54,298 bases of DNA from Farysia itapuensis (GCA_023212645.1 JALBYC010000044.1:1-54298); one strand, 5' to 3'; positions 43,266-53,503 are shown, counted from the first letter of the stretch. A program made the numbers and translations. Notes: generated by a model from the letters alone, not told the origin.

Positions 43266-45659
43266 ATGGCGCATCACTCGGCCTTGCGGGTGACGATCAA
43301 GCCGCATCAGTCCTCCTTCTTTGCCGGAGAAGACTTTGTCTGCGATATCACTTTCACCAATACCCATCCTGCTGCAGCAAGCACTTCCCGCCTAGCACAG
43401 AACATCCCAAAGCCCAAATCGCATGGCAAATCGCAAAGCGTCGATGTTCGCTCACTCGGTCTACAGAACGGTCATGCCGACGCAAGCCAGGCCGACAAGG
43501 CAAAGAGTGTGCTGCGGGAGCTCAGTGGAGAGGTGCTGCCCACCCGCAAGCGTCTGATCGGGAAAGGAGAGCCGCCTTCATCATCCCAGTCCTTCATGCA
43601 TCCATGGGCCTTGCAGCCACATCAGCAGAATACAGCTACTCCACCGCGTCATGCCAAGTCGGCCTCCATTGCTGTTAGTAAGCCAGGAACATCGTTGGGC
43701 TTGGGACACCCCTCCGCTCCGCCAAACTCGCAAACACCTGATGCAACTGCAGCATCGCCCACCCCGCCTTCCAGGATATCCTCTTTGCCTACCCCAGCAC
43801 GACGTGCGCCGTCTGCCTCCATATCCTCCGACCATCCTCATTCGCGCAAGAAATCCATGGCTCAGATACAGGCGCAAGACTTGACTGAAGCCTTTGAACT
43901 CGACCGCCATCCCGACTTTCACACCTCCTCAGCCTCATCTTCGACCCCTACCACACCGGGGATCATGGAAAAAGCATCCGAGTTCTACAAGCAAGGCCGT
44001 AACGACACAATGGAGAGCGTGTTCCGAGACTCGGTCAACGATTGGTCAGCTAAGAGATCAAGCGGTCTCAGTCCAATCTATCCTACCTCGGACTCGCTGC
44101 CCATCGACTCCGAAAAGATCCTCTGGTCCTTTGTTCAGATCGGTGGTACAGTCGAGATTGACGAGAGTCTGATTAAGCCGGGCGACTTTGAAAATCTCAA
44201 GCGAAGACTGGCGTATGGTGATGTCTCGGGTGCCAGTCCCTCACCTGGCGCATCTCGGACCATTGGCGGTGGCGATCTGGGACATGCTCAAGGCTCGGCC
44301 GATCGAAGCTCAGGTTGGGCATCCTATCTACGCGGTCCCTTTAGCGGCAGTAGCTCGAGCACTCGACACTTGCGCACCGGATCGACTCTGCAGGATTCTC
44401 AGGAGCGCACATTGCAGAGTCGAGCTGTGCCCACTTTCGCCACTCTGCCCAGCATTCTCGCCGTCGACCTGACGCTATCACCTGGCGAAAGCAAGACGTA
44501 CACCTTCAAGATCCATCTCCCCGTTGACCTGCCGCCTTCATACCACGGCAAAGCCATTCGGTTCAACTACAGCCTCACCCTGGGCACCAACCGACTGGAT
44601 ACCCAGGCAGGCACAGCACGTACCCAGAAAAGTCGTCTGATTCAAATCCCCATCCGTATCTACAATCACGTAGGCGCGGCTGGCTTTCGCCCCTTTTACG
44701 ACCTGATGAATCCAGTGATCTTGACGCGAGAGGAGGCCATTGTGCAGGTCCAGCACTCCTCGGGTGTCGGGTGGTCTGGCGACGGTACGGGTCGGAACGT
44801 GTCGGGCAAGCAACCGTCGGTGCAGACGCAGAGACTGAAACGGACCGAGCTGGAACAGTATGCCAAGAAGCTTCTCACCACATCCGTGCAAGTTGCAGAG
44901 ACGGAAAAGAGTGGCATGTCAACTTCGACGTCGCATTCATCGCTGGAGACGTGCAAGGCGGCTGTCGAGGTCCTGACGCGCACGTCAGGTAAAGTGTCGT
45001 ACGACATCTCCAAGGACGGCAAAGTGGCCGCTGTGCTGACGCTTGTCAAGTCCAAGTACCGACTGGGTGATACGGTGGTGGGTGTGATCAGCATTAACGA
45101 AAAGTCGTCGATGGCGCGAATTGCGCGCTTCGGCGTCACACTCGAGACGTATGAAGAGGTGCAGCCTAGTATTGCCACCTTGCCGGTTGGTAGAATGTCG
45201 CGTGCGACCAAGGTCATTCACGCCGAACACCACGAGAGTGTCTTGGACAAAGGTCGGGCCAGCTTCAGTCTTCCCATCCCTAGCGGTGCTGCACCCGAGT
45301 TTGTCACCAGTGGAGTCAAATTAATCTGGCTAGTTCGACTCAGCTTCCTCACAATCTCGAGCACCACACAAGCACAGAGTTCAACAGCAGCTGCGCTGAA
45401 AGGTGCCAAACTGCCTCCTCCCCCGCACCTGGTCCCTGGTCCGACAGACGGCTACTCGCGCTACCACATCAGTCTGACCGCACTGCCAAGTCTCGCAGGC
45501 TCAGCTTCTTCTGCCCTCGACGCTGGTTCTGCTTCCACCTTGGCTACGTTGGGCTACGCCCCGGAAACCAAGCTGGAAACCGTCGAATGCGCCGTCCCCG
45601 TCACCGTGCTTCCCACCAACACCGGCTTTAAAGTCCGCGACGCCGAGTTTTACGCCTAA
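43266..45659 (+). CDS. RGP1: Rgp1-family subunit of the Ypt6/Rab6 exchange factor
   Basis: 797 residues. The N-terminus (LRVTIKPHQSSFFAGEDFVCDITFTNTHP) is the arrestin-like opening strand region of the Rgp1 family. After about 250 disordered residues, the Rgp1 core resumes: ILWSFVQIGGTVEIDESLI, then LTLSPGESKTYTFKIHLPVDLPPSYHGKAIRFNYSL, then KDGKVAAVLTLVKSKYRLGDTVVGVI, and a C-terminal arrestin-like domain. With Ric1 it forms the guanine-nucleotide exchange factor for Ypt6 (Rab6) on Golgi membranes. It is longer than budding-yeast Rgp1 because of Ser/Pro-rich inserts. The start ATG 43266 is the first in frame after an upstream stop-rich region. Confidence 0.85.
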   Translation: MAHHSALRVTIKPHQSSFFAGEDFVCDITFTNTHPAAASTSRLAQNIPKPKSHGKSQSVDVRSLGLQNGHADASQADKAKSVLRELSGEVLPTRKRLIGKGEPPSSSQSFMHPWALQPHQQNTATPPRHAKSASIAVSKPGTSLGLGHPSAPPNSQTPDATAASPTPPSRISSLPTPARRAPSASISSDHPHSRKKSMAQIQAQDLTEAFELDRHPDFHTSSASSSTPTTPGIMEKASEFYKQGRNDTMESVFRDSVNDWSAKRSSGLSPIYPTSDSLPIDSEKILWSFVQIGGTVEIDESLIKPGDFENLKRRLAYGDVSGASPSPGASRTIGGGDLGHAQGSADRSSGWASYLRGPFSGSSSSTRHLRTGSTLQDSQERTLQSRAVPTFATLPSILAVDLTLSPGESKTYTFKIHLPVDLPPSYHGKAIRFNYSLTLGTNRLDTQAGTARTQKSRLIQIPIRIYNHVGAAGFRPFYDLMNPVILTREEAIVQVQHSSGVGWSGDGTGRNVSGKQPSVQTQRLKRTELEQYAKKLLTTSVQVAETEKSGMSTSTSHSSLETCKAAVEVLTRTSGKVSYDISKDGKVAAVLTLVKSKYRLGDTVVGVISINEKSSMARIARFGVTLETYEEVQPSIATLPVGRMSRATKVIHAEHHESVLDKGRASFSLPIPSGAAPEFVTSGVKLIWLVRLSFLTISSTTQAQSSTAAALKGAKLPPPPHLVPGPTDGYSRYHISLTALPSLAGSASSALDAGSASTLATLGYAPETKLETVECAVPVTVLPTNTGFKVRDAEFYA

Positions 45660-45826
45660 CACACCACACACGTACACAGAGGGTTTTTCCTCCAACAATT
45701 GCGAGCGGGAATAGGGCCCTTAATAGAAAGAAGCCGGTACAACAGGCACTAAAGAATCAAGAGAGAGAGAGTGGGAAAAGTACGACGTCCAAGAGTTCCG
45801 TAGGGGAGAAGGGGTGGCTGGGGCGT

Positions 45827-47485
45827 TTAGTATCGGCCGCCTCGTTCAGACATTTCCGGTGCGAGGTCTTCCGGGTCGATAGTTTGGAGGATGGTGTCTT
45901 TGATGCCTGGGAAGACGGTGCGGTAGGCGTCTACACCAAAGATCATGTCGAGATGTTCGTAGTTCTGCAGTTCGACAGTGTGGATCATCTCGACGTTGCG
46001 TTCATAGCGCTGGATGCGCTGCACGAGCGGCTTTCCGAGCACGAGGTGGTCGATATCGCCGTAAAAGATCGAGTGGGGAGGGAAGTTGCGTGGGAACCAG
46101 GGTTCGGTGATGCGTGGATCAAAGATGCAGCCTCGGTGGGAGAATCCAGACATGTACCAGTAGAGCAGTTCAGACGACGTCGGCACGGGTACAGAGCGGA
46201 AGATTTTCGGTTTCTGTCGCGAGACCCAGTTGTGATCGTGGAAGCCAAACAGGAAGGCAAAGATGACGTAGGCAATATGACCGAACCAAAAGGCGGGCAA
46301 AAACGCCTGAGCGATGCCAATGGCAGGCATAAACTCGCGCACACCAAAGATCAAACCCCACCACTTTCGCGAACGGAACTGACGCATGAGCGAAAAGGGG
46401 AATTTTCGCAGCACCGAGCCAGCATACACCGACGGGCCGAGAGCGACAAAGCAGGACAACTTTTCGGCAATCTCGGGGCAGATACCGGGACTTAAGGCGA
46501 GGTACATGGAACCGGAGCCCTGAGAGTGTCCCACATACGCAAGCTGAGGTCGACCGGTGGCGGCAGTAATGTAGTCGACGACATCGCGAAGATCAAAGGC
46601 AAGTTCCTTGAGACCCCAAGCCCAGAAGCGGGGGTCGTTTCGAACATACTCGGTGTGGCCAGCCTTGAAGTTGGAGCGAATGTTGGTGATCCAAACGTCA
46701 AAGCCCTGGTCTACGAGCCAGAAAGCCATGGAGCGTTCTTCGCTGACGATGAAATGGGAAGAATTGCAGAGAATACCGTGCTGGAGTACGACGGGGTAGC
46801 CGACGCCGGTGCCTCGTCGAGGGTCCGAGATTCGATGAGCTTTGAGGATCCAACCACCTTCAGTGACAATTTCGTGCTCGTCACACTGATAGCCCCAGAA
46901 TTCGGCGTAGTAAGCAGGTCTGCCTGAGCCACGCTCTCCCGTGATGCGACGTTCGTACTCGCGATCCGTCTTTGCTTTGGGTGGCGACTTTTTGAAGGGG
47001 TTGAAGTAGACAAAGTAGGCGGCAAAGAGGACCGTGCCGAGCGAGGAAGTGCTGATGGCAAAGGAGAGAGCCTGTCGGAAGTTGAGACGCAATCGCTGCA
47101 AAGTACCATAGTGACCGTAATCTGCGACAACATGGTCGAAAAAGGGCATCTCTAGCGGAGATTCATCCTGATATCCGCCAAACGTGGGGTCAAAGAAAGC
47201 CTCCTCATCCGTGTGCGGGTAGGGTTTGGAGCCGGGATCGCCACGCACTTCTACATCGCGACGGGGACGGATGGGTCTGGTCTGTCTACCTTGTAGGTCA
47301 GAGGCGTCGTCACGAGCGCGAGGCAATTCGGATTCGGTGTCCTCTTCTGCTTCGTGTGGCTCGACCACACGGTCATCAAAAGGGTCGCGAGAGTTGGATG
47401 CAACAGGTGGCTGCTCGGTGCTTGTCTCTGAAGCAGGGCCCGAAGGACGCCTTCTGGCACTGTAGTCGATGAACCCTGATGCCAT
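45827..47485 (-). CDS. Membrane-anchored acid lipase/steryl ester hydrolase-like lipase
   Basis: 552 residues from ATG 47485; an earlier in-frame ATG at 47596 would add a Pro-rich 37-residue leader that looks untranslated. After a disordered N-terminus, one transmembrane segment lies at about 135-158 (LGTVLFAAYFVYF). The AB-hydrolase-associated lipase region follows: HEIVTEGGWILKAHRI, oxyanion-hole HGILCNSS, nucleophile elbow GHSQGS (about 318), catalytic Asp in GDIDHLVLG (about 473) and His in NYEHLDMIFG (about 511). This matches yeast Yeh1/Yeh2/Tgl1, which hydrolyse steryl esters and acylglycerols at lipid droplets or the plasma membrane. A second hydrophobic stretch (FGHIAYVIFAFLFG) lies in the lid region. 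Confidence 0.88.
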   Translation of the reverse strand: MASGFIDYSARRRPSGPASETSTEQPPVASNSRDPFDDRVVEPHEAEEDTESELPRARDDASDLQGRQTRPIRPRRDVEVRGDPGSKPYPHTDEEAFFDPTFGGYQDESPLEMPFFDHVVADYGHYGTLQRLRLNFRQALSFAISTSSLGTVLFAAYFVYFNPFKKSPPKAKTDREYERRITGERGSGRPAYYAEFWGYQCDEHEIVTEGGWILKAHRISDPRRGTGVGYPVVLQHGILCNSSHFIVSEERSMAFWLVDQGFDVWITNIRSNFKAGHTEYVRNDPRFWAWGLKELAFDLRDVVDYITAATGRPQLAYVGHSQGSGSMYLALSPGICPEIAEKLSCFVALGPSVYAGSVLRKFPFSLMRQFRSRKWWGLIFGVREFMPAIGIAQAFLPAFWFGHIAYVIFAFLFGFHDHNWVSRQKPKIFRSVPVPTSSELLYWYMSGFSHRGCIFDPRITEPWFPRNFPPHSIFYGDIDHLVLGKPLVQRIQRYERNVEMIHTVELQNYEHLDMIFGVDAYRTVFPGIKDTILQTIDPEDLAPEMSERGGRY

Positions 47486-47737
47486 TTGCGCCGAGGGGGA
47501 GGGGAGATGGTGTGAGCAAAGGGGAGAGAAACAAGGGGGCGGCAATGGGTTGCGGGGTTGAGAGACAGGCAATGTGCAGCGCAGATCGCCCGCCATTTTT
47601 CACTATTCAAATTCAGCCCATTTCTAAATGCGGAGTTGTTCAGTTTGTGCTAAGCGAGACGCCAATTTTGAAATCACGATTTATTCTCGCGCAAAGAGTG
47701 TCCACCCACCGCGCCCTTTTTCACGCCCAATCTGTGT

Positions 47738-50700
47738 TTAGGCATCAGAGTCAGAGTCAGAGGCACTCTCGTCAGAAGAGCTCTCAGAGTGAACCAGGTC
47801 GTCGTGACCACGCGCAGAGACACTCGCGTCTGGGTTGCCAAACTGCTCCAGCTGCTGTTGCAGACGAGCAATCCGTTCCGCCTCTTCGCCTTCGTCTAGG
47901 TTCTTTTTCTTGATTCCGCCCGTGCCGCGTTTGCGTCCATCGAGCGGTGCCGACTTGCCGTTGCCCTTTTGAGGTACCGCAACCGGCTTCTTGGGTCGCA
48001 CGACGTACTTGTACAGCTTGTACAGCGTCCTTGGAGAAAGTTCGTCAATGTCGAGCTCAATCTCTTCTTCGTCGTTCTGGTTGGGTGGTTTGTCCTCGTT
48101 GATGATCCGGATCGCTCCGTCCAGACGCTCTTCCGACAGCTCGGTAATCTTGGCGGCCAGCTCCTCTTTCTGTTCGTAGGTCACGTTTCGGATGTCTTCG
48201 TCGCTGTCCTTTCGACTTGACACTTTCTTGGAGCTGGATGGTGAGGCTTGCTGTGCTGGCTGTGGCTTCTTTTTGGGTGCCGTCTTGGGTTTCTTGGGTG
48301 GCAGGTAGTCTGCAGTAGCTCCAGCGCCCGGGCTGCCAGTCGACTTTGTCTTGCTGCTGCTGCTCTTCTTCTTCAGACCGGCATCGCTCGCCTTGCGCTT
48401 CATGCCACCTTTCTTGGCTTTTTTGCTCCCAGAGCTGGCATAGCTTTCCTGCAACGAAGCGAGCATCGCCTTGGTGTTGGCAATCAGAGCTGCACTCTGA
48501 GGGGTCTTGTTACCCTCTAGCATGGCCAGTGTACCAGACAGTTGTGAGATCTGTTCTTGAAGCGTGGCCAAGAACTCGGGGCTCACTCCGTCGTCATCCT
48601 CATCGTCGTCTTCATCCACGTCGCTCTCCTCGTAGTCAGCAACCATGGGCGGAGGCACCGGCTTTCGCAGCATCTTTTCTTCGTACACCTTCTTTAGCTT
48701 GTCGCCCATAATATATACGTCGGAACCCGGCGGGTTAAAGGTAAAGCAGTTTTGAATCAGGAGCTGCATGTCGGCATCAAAGTCGTCTGCATCCGCGTAT
48801 TTGCCAGCCCGGATGTTTTTCTGAATCTGCTTGAGCGAAGTCGGTTTCTTGATCATCTCAAAGTACACCGGCGCCCAGTCAAAGTCCATGGAGGGAATGT
48901 CGTAAAACACCCAGGCGACTGCTTCGTGCGTAGGCTTGAGCAGATCGTCAATCACCCGCGTGCAAAAGCGCAACTCTTCCCCTGCCACTTTGGCCCAGTA
49001 AGCCTCTTCGCGTGCTGTCATCTTGCCTCCCTTCTTGGCTGCTTTGCGCTTCGCAGCTTTGCGCATCTCCGAAGTAGAGCTCTGCGGCTCGTTTGCATAG
49101 GGCAAGTCTTTGGGCGGTGGTGGATGAATCTCTCGCTTTGGTCGACCACCAACATCGGACTCTGAGCGGCGAATCGTCGGCACGGGATTGGATGGTCGAC
49201 GAACACGTGCTTCGACCACTTCGGCAGGCTGCGACGCCGGCGGTACATCCTTCATGTACTTGTCGAACGCTGCCTCCAGCACCCGCGCGTTCTCTGTATA
49301 CGGACTCTCTGGACCGTTGAAAGTAGCGCAGTTGACAAACACCTGGCGCACGTCTGCGTCAAATTCCGAGATCTGTTTGTAGACGTCTTGCGAAGGGTCG
49401 AGGTTAAACTGCGATGCCTGCTTCGCCTTGTCACCTGGCTTGGAATTCGGCTTGAGTACCAAAGCGGTGAGGGCCAGCTTGATGTCGATCGTACCAAAGT
49501 CCATTGGCTTGGTGATGATCTGGTGATACTGGGGAATACCGAGAGCTACAGCATCTACGGGCTTGAGGAATGCTAGTGCCTCACGACGACCCTTGAGAGA
49601 CTTGAGTGTGCTCTGTGCAAACTTGAGCTGAGCAGCGTTGATGTCCATCGGTCCTTCGTACGGTTGAGCTGGTTCTGCTCGCGCCTGCTCCTGGAATTGA
49701 ATTGCTGAGGGCGTCTGACTATCTTCCGCCTTGGCGCGGATCTCGCTCACCAATTCTGCGGGGTGTGCACCGGCATTGGACAAAGGCTCAGCCGTTGGAG
49801 GAACCACAGGAGCAGCCGACGTTGGAGCCACATCCGACATGACAACGTCCTCAGCAACGGCGTTCTCGGCGGCGGGTACGGGTGCAACATCCCCAGGAGC
49901 GACAGGATCATTTGCAATGGGAGCAGATGATAGTGGGGCGGAAGCGACTGGCATTTCACTCTCCCCAGACCTTGACGCTGCCAATGAGCTTTCCACAGGT
50001 GCAGATGGCACTGGGACTGAGCTTTCTGCTGGAGCAGAAGGCGCCGCAGGCGAGCTTTCCACGGGTGCAGAAGGTGCCGAAATTGAGCTTTTATACGATG
50101 CAGTGGTGGGCGCTGGAGCTGAGCTGTCTGCAGAAGCATTCAACACTGGCTGTGCAATCTCTTCGGAGGCATACGATGCTGTCGGCACGGAAGCTGAGCT
50201 GTCTGCAGAAGCATTCAACACTGGCTGTGCAATATCTTCAGAGGCATACGATGCTGTCGGTACGGGAGCTGAGTTCTCCAGCGAAGCACTTGCCACGGGC
50301 TGCGCGAGCTCTTCAGAAGCGGGGAGAGCTGGCATTGCAGGTTCCAGAGCCGGCGCCGGGTGCATAGCTTCTGCGGCTGCCGAAGGTGCTGAGGGTGCGT
50401 TATCGAGTGCTGGCGCAGGGTCTTGACTTCCGCTGACGACACTGGCAGAGCTAACGAGGCTTTCAGCCTCAGGCTTGGCGACAGGCGTAGCAGCAAGATC
50501 GTTGACAGGGCTCTGCTGCGTAGGATCAGAGCTCAGAAAGGTGGAGCTCTGAGAGACCAATGACGGTTCAGTGTTGATAGAGCTTTCGCTTGCAATGACG
50601 GTCGGTTCCTGGGATGCGACGGCAGGTGCTGCCTTTTCGGGCAACGGCGCAGAAATGGATGACACTGTCTCGGTCGGGGGAGCTGTCTCTGCGGGGCCAT

Positions 50701-50755
50701 TCATGGCAGTCTGCTGTCCATTTGGCTGAGCTGCGTTCATGTGATAGTCCGACAT
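47738..50755 (-). CDS. BDF1: BET-family double bromodomain protein
   Basis: 1005 residues from ATG 50755. The first 370 residues are Ala/Ser/Pro/Glu-rich and repetitive. Bromodomain 1 is at about 378-505 with the acetyl-lysine Asn in NCATFN; a loop of about 25 residues is inserted. Bromodomain 2 is at about 593-695 with NCFTFN. The extraterminal (NET) domain is at about 857-922 (EQKEELAAKITELSEERLDGAI... then LSPRTLYKLYKYV). A Lys-rich region links bromodomain 2 to NET, and a Ser/Asp/Glu-rich phosphorylatable tail ends the protein. BET proteins bind acetylated histones H3/H4 and recruit TFIID and other factors. It is intronless and divergent from the coiled-coil gene. Confidence 0.94.
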   Translation of the reverse strand: MSDYHMNAAQPNGQQTAMNGPAETAPPTETVSSISAPLPEKAAPAVASQEPTVIASESSINTEPSLVSQSSTFLSSDPTQQSPVNDLAATPVAKPEAESLVSSASVVSGSQDPAPALDNAPSAPSAAAEAMHPAPALEPAMPALPASEELAQPVASASLENSAPVPTASYASEDIAQPVLNASADSSASVPTASYASEEIAQPVLNASADSSAPAPTTASYKSSISAPSAPVESSPAAPSAPAESSVPVPSAPVESSLAASRSGESEMPVASAPLSSAPIANDPVAPGDVAPVPAAENAVAEDVVMSDVAPTSAAPVVPPTAEPLSNAGAHPAELVSEIRAKAEDSQTPSAIQFQEQARAEPAQPYEGPMDINAAQLKFAQSTLKSLKGRREALAFLKPVDAVALGIPQYHQIITKPMDFGTIDIKLALTALVLKPNSKPGDKAKQASQFNLDPSQDVYKQISEFDADVRQVFVNCATFNGPESPYTENARVLEAAFDKYMKDVPPASQPAEVVEARVRRPSNPVPTIRRSESDVGGRPKREIHPPPPKDLPYANEPQSSTSEMRKAAKRKAAKKGGKMTAREEAYWAKVAGEELRFCTRVIDDLLKPTHEAVAWVFYDIPSMDFDWAPVYFEMIKKPTSLKQIQKNIRAGKYADADDFDADMQLLIQNCFTFNPPGSDVYIMGDKLKKVYEEKMLRKPVPPPMVADYEESDVDEDDDEDDDGVSPEFLATLQEQISQLSGTLAMLEGNKTPQSAALIANTKAMLASLQESYASSGSKKAKKGGMKRKASDAGLKKKSSSSKTKSTGSPGAGATADYLPPKKPKTAPKKKPQPAQQASPSSSKKVSSRKDSDEDIRNVTYEQKEELAAKITELSEERLDGAIRIINEDKPPNQNDEEEIELDIDELSPRTLYKLYKYVVRPKKPVAVPQKGNGKSAPLDGRKRGTGGIKKKNLDEGEEAERIARLQQQLEQFGNPDASVSARGHDDLVHSESSSDESASDSDSDA
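50118..50325. repeat. 75-bp tandem repeat inside BDF1
   Basis: Two nearly identical 75-bp units (50118-50192, 50193-50267) plus a diverged third. On the minus strand they encode a 25-residue unit with YASE(D/E)IAQPVLNAS as its core. The period is a multiple of three, so copy-number change preserves the frame. The two first units differ at only a few bases, which suggests recent duplication or gene conversion. Confidence 0.85.
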
Positions 50756-51163
50756 GATTGCTGTAGCTGTACTGCCAAATGTGAGATGGATGGATGGATG
50801 TGGAAGGGAGGAAAGGAGTGAATCAATGTGGCACGGGCGGATCCGACAATTTCAGAAGGAATCCCAAGTCGCGTGTTCCGGGATTTTTCTTCCTTTCGAC
50901 GGTGACTTTCGACCTTGGCGCGCAATTCATAATCAGCATTACAAACACGACGGTCAGAATTGATCGAAGCTGACTGTGGCCCGATGTAGAATCGGGAGAT
51001 GGGCAACTAACATTCGTCAAAATTTGGTCGAACAAAAGAAAACGCAAAAAAGTGGCTTCTCCTCGTCACCCTTGTCGCACAACTCAGCACCCACTGCGCA
51101 CATCCTTGGTCTGTACGCACCCGTCGCGTGCATGTCTAGCCGTCTGGTTAGCAATCACTCGTC
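50756..51163. promoter_or_regulatory. Bidirectional spacer of BDF1 and the coiled-coil gene
   Basis: A 408-bp divergent spacer. It holds a short ATGG repeat (50785-50799) in the BDF1 leader and otherwise mixed sequence. An ATG at 51132 in another frame precedes the start of the coiled-coil gene and would be a short upstream frame. No RNA gene was seen. Confidence 0.45.
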
Positions 51164-53344
51164 ATGGGAGTCGGCTCAGTCATCTGGGAAGGTCTTGGTG
51201 GCCTCTTACACCCAGGACACCAGACAACCAGCAGTGCGTCTCATCCGATGCAGTCCCTCTTCAGCCGGCCAAGAGAGATGCCGCTGCCTCTGACACCCAT
51301 CTCGGTTCTGCGCTCCTTGGTTCAGCTTGAAGACCTGCAAGCGCTCCTGTGGGCATGGCTCATCGTTGGCTTGCTCGTCCTGGTCGCATACTGCACCAGT
51401 CCATCCGAGGCATCCTTCAAGCCCTTTCTCACCGACTTTGTCTTTCGCGAACGCCTGCGTTTGCTTCACAATGACAATCTCACTGCTCCCGTATCTCCAC
51501 CATCCGGCCTGGCGGATGCCAGCACTAAGCCAGATTCTCCTGCTTCGCATTCCAACAGTCTTGGCTATCTGGCTACCGCTCGTTTCTCTTCAACTTCACC
51601 ATTTGCTCTCGCCTTCAGGTCCAAAGTGTCATTGTCTGTGCGCACGCCACCATACACACGCACAGATATGGCTCTGTTCTCAGTCGTCACTATGGCACAC
51701 AGCATGCCGCTGTATCAGACCACCGACTTGCCCTCACGTCAAAAGGCAAAGTCAGACGGCACGTCTCAGCACACTTCGGTCTTTGTTGGAGCTTTTGGCA
51801 AATGGTGGGTGCTTGGCTACGGTATCCCCGACTTGCTCGACCCGAAGCAGAAACAGCCGAAACAGGAACGTATCGAGCTCGAAGAGAATCGTGCGGATCT
51901 GCCAGAATGGGGTGTCTTGGAAATGCAGACTGCCGATCTCGAAGCAGAATCGCCAACTGTTTTTGCGCACCAGTCTGACACTAGCGATGCAGGACATGGC
52001 ACCTCTCGTCGCCCAGACTCTCCACTAGCCTCTCGTCCGCCTTCGCCTGTCCAACAGCATGAAGCCATAGACATCGACGACGCTCACGGCGACAGTGTCT
52101 GTCTTGCCGATCTGGTTGCACAGTCTCAAGCCGAGCTCATCGATCTGCAAGATCAGCTGGATCAAATCAAGCTGGCGTCGTCACGCGCATGCGAAGCTCT
52201 CGAAACAGACCTCGAAGACATCAGATCAAAGAAGAGGGAGGAAGAAAAGGCCAGAGCTGATACCAAGGCTCGCACAAAAGCACTGGACGATAGCAAACGA
52301 CAAGTGGAAGGAAACCGCCGAGATGCAGAGCGACGTCTCAAAGCCGTCAACACCGCCATCTCGCTCAAGCAAAACAGCATCACCACCAAAAAGGATAACA
52401 TCGACAGCCTCTACAAACGCCAAACATCTCTCTCCGAAAAAATCCAGGCAAGTACAGACCGTCGCAAAGAACGTTCAGAGGAGCTCGGAGCGCAAATTGC
52501 TCAAGCTGAGGACCGAATGACAACACTCAAGAATGAGATTGCGTCGCTTCACCAACAAGTCGAAGAGGCTCAACACGCTCTGGAAACGGAGCAATTCAAC
52601 CTCAACGCAGCGTATGACCTGGCCCACTGGAGAGAAACCCACAAGCTCGACCCTCAGGTCCCGCCTTGGACAAGCGTCCGCGATCAAGACCCTCGAGGCT
52701 TGTCGGATCCCGCCTTGGCCTACCTGCCCTATGCGCAGGATCCGTTGGTTGACACCCTCACGCGCATGGAAGAGTATGGACGCCATCCTGAGATGTACGC
52801 AAGCTCCAATGGGATTGCCCCTCCTGACGCGTTCAGTGAGGTGGTGCCGGACAAGAGGCCACGCGGTCTTGGTGCCAGCGTGTTGCGAAACGCCTTTCGT
52901 CGTGCTACTGCCGGAACTGGCCCAGAATCTACCGGCTTCTCGCCCTCTAATCCAAAGACGGGCGTGCCAGCATCTACCTCGTTGCAGAGTGTTTCTGATT
53001 TCGAGGCAATCAAGCAAGCTTTTCAGCCCACTGTTGCCTCTGAAGAGGATGGTCGGAGATCGTGGTCAGCTTTCGACATGTGGCAATCGGACATTCGCGG
53101 CGCTCAACACCGCTTGCAGTGGGCCGAAGGTGCTGGCAATGTCAGTGCCGATTCACTCCCACACTTTGCCACCAATGCCGACTTTTCCCCTCTCGATCGC
53201 AGTACAAGTGCTGGCGCCGATCCAAAGAGCGTTCGCGATCAGGTTGCCCTGTCCGACGCCGAGCATCTGCGCAACGTGTCCAAAGTCAAGCGCGCCTTCC
53301 GATGGCCTTTCCGACCCACGCCGGTTCAAGAGGATCTTGCCTGA
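51164..53344 (+). CDS. Membrane-anchored coiled-coil protein of unknown function
   Basis: 726 residues. One transmembrane segment lies at about 60-77 (LLWAWLIVGLLVLVAYC). A soluble N-terminal region follows, with LALFSVV-like and VFVGAFGKWWVLGYGIPDLL strands (about 165-225), which look like a small folded domain. A long Lys/Glu/Arg-rich coiled coil covers about 317-479, beginning QAELIDLQDQLDQIK. The C-terminal 250 residues are mixed, with a basic end (VKRAFRWPFRPTP). The layout suggests a tether or organiser on an internal membrane, but no known family was recognised. The ATG at 51164 is the first in this frame. Confidence 0.65.
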   Translation: MGVGSVIWEGLGGLLHPGHQTTSSASHPMQSLFSRPREMPLPLTPISVLRSLVQLEDLQALLWAWLIVGLLVLVAYCTSPSEASFKPFLTDFVFRERLRLLHNDNLTAPVSPPSGLADASTKPDSPASHSNSLGYLATARFSSTSPFALAFRSKVSLSVRTPPYTRTDMALFSVVTMAHSMPLYQTTDLPSRQKAKSDGTSQHTSVFVGAFGKWWVLGYGIPDLLDPKQKQPKQERIELEENRADLPEWGVLEMQTADLEAESPTVFAHQSDTSDAGHGTSRRPDSPLASRPPSPVQQHEAIDIDDAHGDSVCLADLVAQSQAELIDLQDQLDQIKLASSRACEALETDLEDIRSKKREEEKARADTKARTKALDDSKRQVEGNRRDAERRLKAVNTAISLKQNSITTKKDNIDSLYKRQTSLSEKIQASTDRRKERSEELGAQIAQAEDRMTTLKNEIASLHQQVEEAQHALETEQFNLNAAYDLAHWRETHKLDPQVPPWTSVRDQDPRGLSDPALAYLPYAQDPLVDTLTRMEEYGRHPEMYASSNGIAPPDAFSEVVPDKRPRGLGASVLRNAFRRATAGTGPESTGFSPSNPKTGVPASTSLQSVSDFEAIKQAFQPTVASEEDGRRSWSAFDMWQSDIRGAQHRLQWAEGAGNVSADSLPHFATNADFSPLDRSTSAGADPKSVRDQVALSDAEHLRNVSKVKRAFRWPFRPTPVQEDLA

Positions 53345-53503
53345 GGTGGATCTCCTAGGATTTTTGTACTCTTCTGCCACTACCATTCACATGTATCCAT
53401 ACAGCGGCTCTGGCGGAATGCACACGCTGCATATGGATCGAAGTGGCTGACTAGCCATTATGGCAAACATTGTGTGTATTACATGAGGTTTTGCTACATT
53501 GCG

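Noticed and set aside
49731..50426. 231-codon plus-strand frame opposite the BDF1 repeats
   Set aside because: Its Gly/Ala/Glu repetitive composition merely mirrors the Ala/Ser/Pro repeats of BDF1.
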